This document shows positions 57,295 to 64,000 of a stretch of DNA of 64,000 nucleotides, piece by piece; the first letter of the stretch is position 1; each line of letters opens with the position of its first letter. Below the pieces are notes generated by a model. It saw only the letters and a program-made list of their open reading frames with translations. It was not told the origin of the DNA and did not search any database. A program made the translations under genes and the position numbers. Source of the stretch: Mauremys mutica (taxonomy: Eukaryota; Chordata; Testudines; Geoemydidae). Where the stretch lies: the NCBI RefSeq assembly GCF_020497125.1, contig NC_059087.1:13425925-13489924 (forward strand), given 5' to 3'.

Positions 57295-57384
57295 GGGGCC
57301 AGATCTTCACCTGCTATAAGTTGGTGCTGCTCCATTAAAGTCGGTGGAACTATGTTGATTTACACCAGCCGAGGATCAGGTCCG
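57295..57384. repeat. 90-bp palindromic repeat
   Basis: The left arm GGCCAGATCTTCACCTGCTA with TAAGTTGGTGCTGCTCCAT pairs imperfectly with the right arm GGAACTATGTTGATTTACAC, CAGCCGAGGATCAGGTCC. The two arms meet around ATTAAAGTCGG. A one-armed relative is at 18050-18130. Short palindromic MITE-like element. Confidence 0.7.
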
Positions 57385-60300
57385 AGATCAGTATCTGTCG
57401 TGGCCGTCCTTGATAGGGTAGTGAAACGTCAGTAATAACGTTATTATTGCTATTCTTGGTATTCCGGGAGGAGTTCCATGGCGTAACCCACCCTGCAGCG
57501 CTCAGCTCCACCCAGTTCAGTGCAGTGCGTACAGCGGCCATCCAAAGGACTGGCCAAGATCAATTCCCCAAACATGGTCTTGAACTGAAGGTGAAACAAA
57601 ATTGTCCTGGGTATGATCACTGCAGGTGGGTGGGAGGAGTGGCCAAGAGGTGTGGTTCTCTGTCCAGTTTTCAGTGCATTTCTTCATTTGTTTGATTCTT
57701 CCTTCCTGGTCTCCATTTGACTGACTCTCTTCCTTGACTGTGTTCATTTGAGCTCCTGCTATAAATCAGCCCTGAGTGCCCCTGCTCCGTGGCCTGTCTG
57801 CTATAGAGCTATCTGCCCAGAAGAGCAGGGAAGACTGGGAATGAACGGGGGAGTAGCGTGGGTTCCCAAAACAAAGAGGTTTCATGCTGTTCTCTCTCAC
57901 CTGCATTGTGTGTCTCTCTATCCCAGACTGACGTGGAACAAAGTACGTTCCTGTGACTTGATTAAAGCAGCTTGCCCCATTGCATGCTGGCGTTTAAACA
58001 GAAAATTAGCTTTCCAAGCACTCCTGTTGAGAATAAATAGTCTGTCACGATGTATTTGCTGATAGCTTGAACATGATTGACTGTGACAGCGGAACAATCT
58101 GCATAAACTGTAAATCCAGATCCAGAGAACATCCTTTTCCAAAAGCAACACAACCAAATTTTGTTTACACAGCTGATCATTCCCTCCCCAATACGGCGTT
58201 CCCACCGGAGCCAGCGTTGGTGGAAGAGCATGGTATGCAACAGACTCCTTGGAAAAGGCATTTGCTCTGCAGATGTGTGTTTGTAGGTCTCAGGAAATAG
58301 CACTGCACGTAGCGTTGGAATGACATTTGGCAGTAGATGGACACCACTGCAAACTCCAGCCAGTTTTTCTGAGATTCAGGCTTGACACAATATAAACTTG
58401 AAATAAAGCTAAATTGTCACAATTTAAAAACCAGCTAAAATGAAATAGCCTGGGATTTTAATACAGAATGAAACACTCCGACCTTCTCTGACCTTACCCC
58501 CAACACCTCTTTCTCCACTTGGTTTCCCAGTAGGGAAGACCAACTATTTCCAGTGTCTGCTTGACTCATTGGGCAAATGCTGATGTTTTCCATCTCAAAG
58601 AGGATGTCCAATTTTCATTTGGGAAGTTAGTGGAGAGGGAGAGAAAGGAGCCAGCTGGAGGGACTCAAAGAAGCAGAGGAGGAATTCGGGAAGGCATGTG
58701 AGATGTTGGGGGAAGGTATCAGGGGAACAGCAGAGGTAAGTCGCTAGGGAAGGCAGGAAGTAGCTGTGGGGTCTGGGATGGAGTCAGGCAAATGGCAAAG
58801 GGGAGTTGGGATGGCATTTGGAAATGTAGTGGGAGGCCACAGTGGCATCTGGAAGGACCTTGGAAACTGCAGAGGGGTGTCTAAAGTAGTAGTAATTTAA
58901 ATCGAATGTCACTGCACTTAGCACAGGAGACAGCACTGACTGTAAGCAGTGGTGTTGACCTCCTGGGGTTTGTTTAATGTTGGGTGTGCAGACTCCTAAA
59001 GTATCTCTGAATTATTTTTCTGGGCCGCATTGCCTAGAGAAGAGGGAGTCATGGTGCCAGGAGCCCTCAGGGAAAGGGAGGGTGCAAAATTAGGTTCTGT
59101 AAACATCCAGCCAGCCAACGTTCCGGAGACAGCACAAGACTTTCAGAAAGCTGGCTTAGGTTTGGAAACTCTTGTTCTTCCCCTGTGTTGTCCAGTTCTT
59201 TTCCAGACAGCTCCCAGTACTGCTGGCAGTCTGCATTACACATTTTGTAAGCTGCATTACAGATGGATCCACAATGCCCTTGATAATTCAGCTGAATTTT
59301 ATAACCTCTTGCAACTGGCCAATCAGCCTGATATTTAAAGTTGATTGTATCTGGCTCCTACCATGGATTTTGAAAATATCGGCTTGCAGCTTCTTTAAAT
59401 GTTAAAGATCAGGGATACTGTTTAGTGCCAAAAAGAAGGCACATGCAGGAGATAATTTGTGCTATGTGTGAACTCGAATGCAGAAATAGATGGTGTGGAG
59501 GGATAGGGATAAAAATGGTGAAACAAGCATATTTCTTTTTCATTCATGTGTGTGGCAAGCAAAGAGTTTTATTTTTTTTCTCTTGCAAGTTTTCATGATG
59601 GAAGATCCTAAGTGTTGATTAATTGCTGCAGAAGATACACAGGGTCACAGTTTAAATCTGAAGAGTGAGCATCTTTCATATTGAGGGAAGCTTAAATGTC
59701 TTGGCTTTGACACCTCAGCAACCTCTCATTGGGATGATTAGAAATGTGGAGATTGGCGCACTGAGAAGCTGGCATTAAAGACGCCTGGAACAGCTCTTTA
59801 TTCATCCTTGTAAGGGCTCGTCTGGGCACCCAAGTGTCTCATTCGTCCATTCTCCTTTCGTTCGGGTGCAGCTGAGAATTGGCTTTTCCACATCAGAGCG
59901 GGGAGCGCTTTGGAACCAGATTTCTTTCTTTTGATTAATTTTGAATTGTTTTATGGGCTTTAAGAAAAGGCCAGGCAGAGAACAAGCTGAGGACAAGCAG
60001 GAGAGGGAGGACAGAAGAAAGGAACCGGGAGAGAGAATGATCCTGTAGTGATAGCGACATGTCGATAATACCATCTCTGCAACATGCTGTATGTTTGTGA
60101 CTGACCTGCAATAATGTACAATCGGTGGCTGTCGCTACGTGGATATGCACAAGCTGGGATGTGGTGAAGGTACAGGGAACAGTGCTAGCCGTCACGGCCA
60201 GATAGAGTTGCAGGCAGCACACCATGTACCCTTTCAAATGGCAGCACAGCCCCTCTTCAGCACACACAGTCCCAGGGGCATTCCCATTAGTCTCCCATTG

Positions 60301-63300
60301 CCACATGGCCCCGCCTCATCCTCCCACAAAGCAGAGCGTGTCTTAAAGCCATACTCTGGCCTTTAATTGTGAGCAGTCACCTGCTTGTAAAAAGTAACCT
60401 TTGTATCTATTCTCCTGAGCGATGCTCTTCCTAGAGTTCTCGCTTCACTGGTCTAATCTAGAACAGGGGGAAATTCCCACTTAATTACAGCGGCTTTGAT
60501 TTCGCCAGCCTGCCTTTCCTTTCTTGCTCTCGGATCTTTTACATTCCTGCAGCCAAAGAGAAGTTCGTCCCAAGAGAATAAAACCACTCCCACTCCTCCC
60601 AGCCAAGGGTCTCCTCATTCATCCTGCAGGAGAGGAAGGCAGTCAAGGGGATAATACCCATCACTTCATCTGAAGGTCACAAAGGGCTTTGCAAACATTC
60701 ATTAATTTAGCCTGCCAACACCACCGAGAATAGTAATATTACCTCTTACTGCTGGGTAAACTGCATCACCAAAAATGAGTGAGTGCCAAAGTTCCCACAG
60801 CGAGACCTTCTCAGAGCCTCTGATACCATGGTGATGGGCATGGTATAAAAACCTAGCTGCACAGGCACAGGAGTCTTGGCTTCCTGTCCAGCCACTAGGC
60901 AATGCTTCCCAAAACTGCCCCCGATGCCGCTCAGAAAAACATACTCCAAACATCATCCTCGCTGTTACTTCTCGATTCTGTCCTTTTGGGTCTGCTCTTA
61001 CCTCTAGGCTCCCATGGCACTCACGTATCCTAGACTTACTTCCCAAAGAGGATGTGTCCTCGCTCCAAGACAACGCGTGTAAGACAATGACTGCACCGAT
61101 TGCATTATTGGGCACTTGTTTAAGAAACTACTTCGTGCTGCTTTTTTATATCTGTGTCCAAATGCTTTTAAAAATTCAAGCCCGACCAGAGCCTTTGGTT
61201 CAGAGGGTGCTGCTTTGTAAATCTCTCCGAGCGGCGTGGCCGCCATCATTCCGAGCATCATCTCAGCTTTGCCCCAGCCGGTCTGCTCTGCCTTTGTTTC
61301 CTGACCTCCTCTTTCCCCACTGTTAGACACAGGGCTGCTGCGGCTGCTGTCATGAAGGAAAAACACTTTTGTTCTTTAAATCTTTTATAGCGTCGAGGTT
61401 TATAAAAAATTGAACACAAGCCTTTAGGGAGCAATCGCTCTGCAAACTGTCCAGCAGACCAGGAGCTTGGGTACATTTGGTTCAGGCAGAGACAGCTGTC
61501 GTTGGGAGGATGGCGTTGGCTTTTTCAGCCTGTCACCTCCCGCCGCTTGGACAGCTTTGCACCTGTCTGGTTCTAGAGAGACGGGGCTCCGTGCGACTGA
61601 CATCTGGCTGGTGTTCATCCAGGAGTAGCCTCTGACGGGTGATCTGCAGGCCTAATTGTCCCTAGCAGATTTTTAATTCCTTTCAGAGCACATTTTTAAG
61701 AGGAAAGTTTTTATTTTACAGAGTCTGTAAGTTGGGGTCTTGAAGTCAGTGGGAGCTGAGGGCTCTTAGTACCCTGCAGGAGCAAAAACTGGTACCCTCT
61801 GTCTTTTTTTAAAAAAAAAAACAACCATCTGCTCTGTGTTCAGCCCCCACTGGCCTACAGTGGATCTACATTCGTATCCAGGGAATCACAGTTCATTCCC
61901 GCTGCACTGCTGGGCTCAATTCTTTATTTAGGAAAGCGCATAACCCTGAAGAGGGAAGCCCTCTAATTAAGAGGTTCAGTAGCAGCACAAGCTTTCTCGT
62001 GCTGCCTCGTTAGCACCTATCTTCCTTTCACCGGGAAGGGGCAGAGGCCCCAGTTCTGCAACCAGCTCCATGTGTGTGGATCTCAGTGCCCAGACAGAGC
62101 CCCACTGATGTCCGGGACTCTTGGGGAAGTGCGGCCCAAGAGGTTCTGTTTCTGTGCTTATGCACAGAAGCTGCCAACCAAGATGCAAGCTGTCCTGGGG
62201 ATTTCTGGGTCCCTGGATCCATCTCCAGGACCTTGCTCTACACTGGAATGTGCCTCTCCCTTCTCTTAAACCCATGGTTTTGTGACTATCCTTTGGCTTG
62301 GGAAGGAGAAGTTGTTTTTTTAAGACATGAGAAGTCAAACCGATGAGCCGGAAGACTTGCTAGCCACCCCTTCTGTGTCTAGCAAGCGCTGAGCTGGCAG
62401 AACAAGAGGCTTATTTCAGCGTGTAGGGAAAGCTGGCTGTTGCTGAGGTGCTGAAATCTTGTCTTGTTTATTGCTTTAGTGCTCCTGTTAGAAGAGAGCA
62501 GGAAGATTTCCTTCCCCCTATTAGAAATGTCGTTTTGGTGTGGTAGAAAAAAGGGCCTTTGAAGGGGAAACAGAGATTGGTGTGGACATTTCTTCTTCCC
62601 AGAGCACCAACCTATTAAAAACATAAGCTGCCAGGGGAAAAAAAAAATTGGGACGACACACCGGATTTTAATTTATCACTGAGTAAGCCTCAAGCAGTGC
62701 TAGGCGATCCAGGGTCTGCTGTGTTTGCAGCCAGCAAGCAAAATGCACTCCTTTTGGGAGATAGCTCATCATTAGGCTGATTATATAAATTACTTGACCA
62801 GTATTAAGTCCCTCCTGAACTTGGTCTTGAAGCAGTGAGATGCAAATAGATGCTTAGCCAGCATATCATTGATTACCTACAGCACTTGAAACTACTGCAC
62901 GTTTAATACCAGCCGTGGATTTTAATATATCCTGTTCCTTACAAAACCAGAATTTGCCTCAGTGCATGTCATTATTTCAGACCCTACAGGAGGCACAATA
63001 CAGATTATACAGGAATTGCCATGTCCTGCAGTACAGTATTATCTGTTACACAGACAAGGATGGGAATCGACACCACTGTGACGCTGGCTGACCAGGTCAT
63101 GTCAGAGTGTATTCAGGTCAATTCACTTGTGTATTAGTATAGATCAAAGTGATTAGTGTTTTGGGTGTTTAAACTTCATAAAACGAATGGGATGTTACAT
63201 GCATTGTTTTCACTTCTCTGTTTCTGTTGTAATGTAATAGCAAACATTTACATTGTGTGTATCCCTGTAACGAAATAACTCTCCAGACATCAAAGAAGCC

Positions 63301-63718
63301 TTGGGGAATGCTAAGGAAGGACTTTATCAGAAAAGGTGCTACAGTAATTCCAAAGTAAATGGCCATTGTGTTGATGACCTGAGGTGAGGTGTATTCCTCA
63401 CAGATTGTCATCACAGGAAAAGCCCATGTGGATAGAGAGACTGTCAGCTTGTTTTCTGTGTGAAGATACTATAAATGTGAATTCAAAGAAAGACTCTTTT
63501 TCTTTAGGCTGTTTGGATTCTAACAGGACAGAATACGGTAACTGAACGAGAAGATAGAGATCCCCAGAGTTACTTTGGGTAGCCCTGAGAGTCTTTTGGG
63601 AAACTGACAGATTACTACATCTCTGCTACCATTTCGAATTACTGGCTGACTCACCTGTACATATATTTTACCTGCTTTATCCTCTCAGTAACTTTTCATT
63701 CTTTTTTTCTTAGGTAAT
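57385..63718. other. Long unassigned non-coding stretch
   Basis: No gene, RNA or well-bounded transposon is supported over 6.3 kb, making this one of the most repeat-poor parts of the window. A weak reverse MIR-like segment may lie at about 60640-60780 (AGGTCACAAAGGGCTTTGCA). Purine-rich DNA spans 58620-58870, and an A-run lies near 61810. Confidence 0.4.
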
Positions 63719-63819
63719 AAACCTATAGTTAGCAACAAAGAATCCTGTGGACTCTTTGTTGCTTTTTACAGATCCAGACTAACACGGCTACCCCTCTGAT
63801 ACTTGAAACCTATAGTTAG
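63719..63819 (+). mobile_element. Tiny Penelope-tail-like insertion with 14-bp target duplication
   Basis: AAACCTATAGTTAG occurs at 63719-63732 and again, identically, at 63806-63819. Between them lie 73 bp ending CAGATCCAGACTAACACGGC, TACCCCTCTGATACTTG, which I recall as a very common turtle 3' end associated with Penelope-like elements. The first part (CAACAAAGAATCCTGTGG) is an inverted copy of the part that follows (ACTCTTTGTTG), giving a fold-back at the 5' end. The family link is from memory; the duplication and inversion are directly visible. Confidence 0.75.
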
Positions 63820-64000
63820 TTTACTATAAAATTGGCTGCTAGCATTGTCTTTGGCGTAAGATCTGGAGTACCAGTTGATCTGGGGTAAATGCCTGGTCTC
63901 TTGGGACTGAGGGAAACCTGATGTGGTTTGATTTGGGGTTTTAATAACCTTTTATCACAAAGTTCAGTTTGTCTGGGTGGTCAGAGAGAGTCAGGAGAGG

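Noticed and set aside
1..64000. A previously undescribed multi-gene system
   Set aside because: Apart from transposon frames and one probable exon, no cluster of coding genes is visible; nothing in the window supports an operon-like or defence-type system.

Overview
The window reads as vertebrate nuclear DNA, most likely from a turtle and probably a hidden-necked (cryptodiran) one. It is intron- and intergenic-like sequence with no long conserved reading frames outside transposons. It carries many CR1 LINE 3' ends, a tRNA-headed SINE with a CR1-like tail that I recognise as the turtle Cry/tRNA-Lys type, many old MIR-type SINEs, a Penelope-like retroelement, and several hAT, Tigger-like and Harbinger-like non-autonomous DNA transposons. 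This assignment rests on recalled repeat families, not on a database search.

The only cellular gene signal I can support is a CpG island at about 20.88-21.78 kb on the + strand. It contains a 5' leader with a short in-frame upstream ORF, a 46-codon first coding exon (21514-21651) ending exactly at a consensus GTAAGT donor, and a hydrophobic signal-peptide-like segment. I do not recognise the protein. The rest of the window to the right (about 42 kb) is plausibly its first intron, and the 20 kb to the left is upstream sequence; no second exon could be identified by eye.

Layout. At 0-6.7 kb lie a short hAT MITE, a CR1 split by an 810-bp hAT element, a MIR, a Cry SINE, a MITE with an internal 64-bp tandem, an old CR1 and a CpG-rich Harbinger-like MITE. 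At 6.7-20.8 kb there is mostly unassigned sequence with scattered MIRs, an AT-rich fold-back region, a tRNA-derived SINE and a second hAT MITE copy. At 20.8-21.8 kb is the promoter and exon 1. At 21.8-32.6 kb the DNA is largely unassigned apart from a directly duplicated block of about 285 bp and a small MITE. At 32.6-41.3 kb are a CR1, MITEs, MIRs, the Penelope-like element with an intact C-terminal RT/GIY-YIG frame, a Tigger-like element filled with eight 108-bp tandem units, and an LTR-like element. At 41.3-56.3 kb are hAT elements, MIRs, a perfect 48-bp inverted repeat, several CR1 copies (one with an intact 281-codon RT tail) and a TC/AC microsatellite. At 56.3-64 kb the DNA is mostly unassigned, ending with a 73-bp Penelope-tail-like insertion flanked by exact 14-bp target duplications.

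No prokaryotic operon, CRISPR array, rRNA or functional tRNA gene is present. The coding regions inside transposons are relics or partial copies. All seven CR1-derived fragments lie on the minus strand, antisense to the candidate gene.
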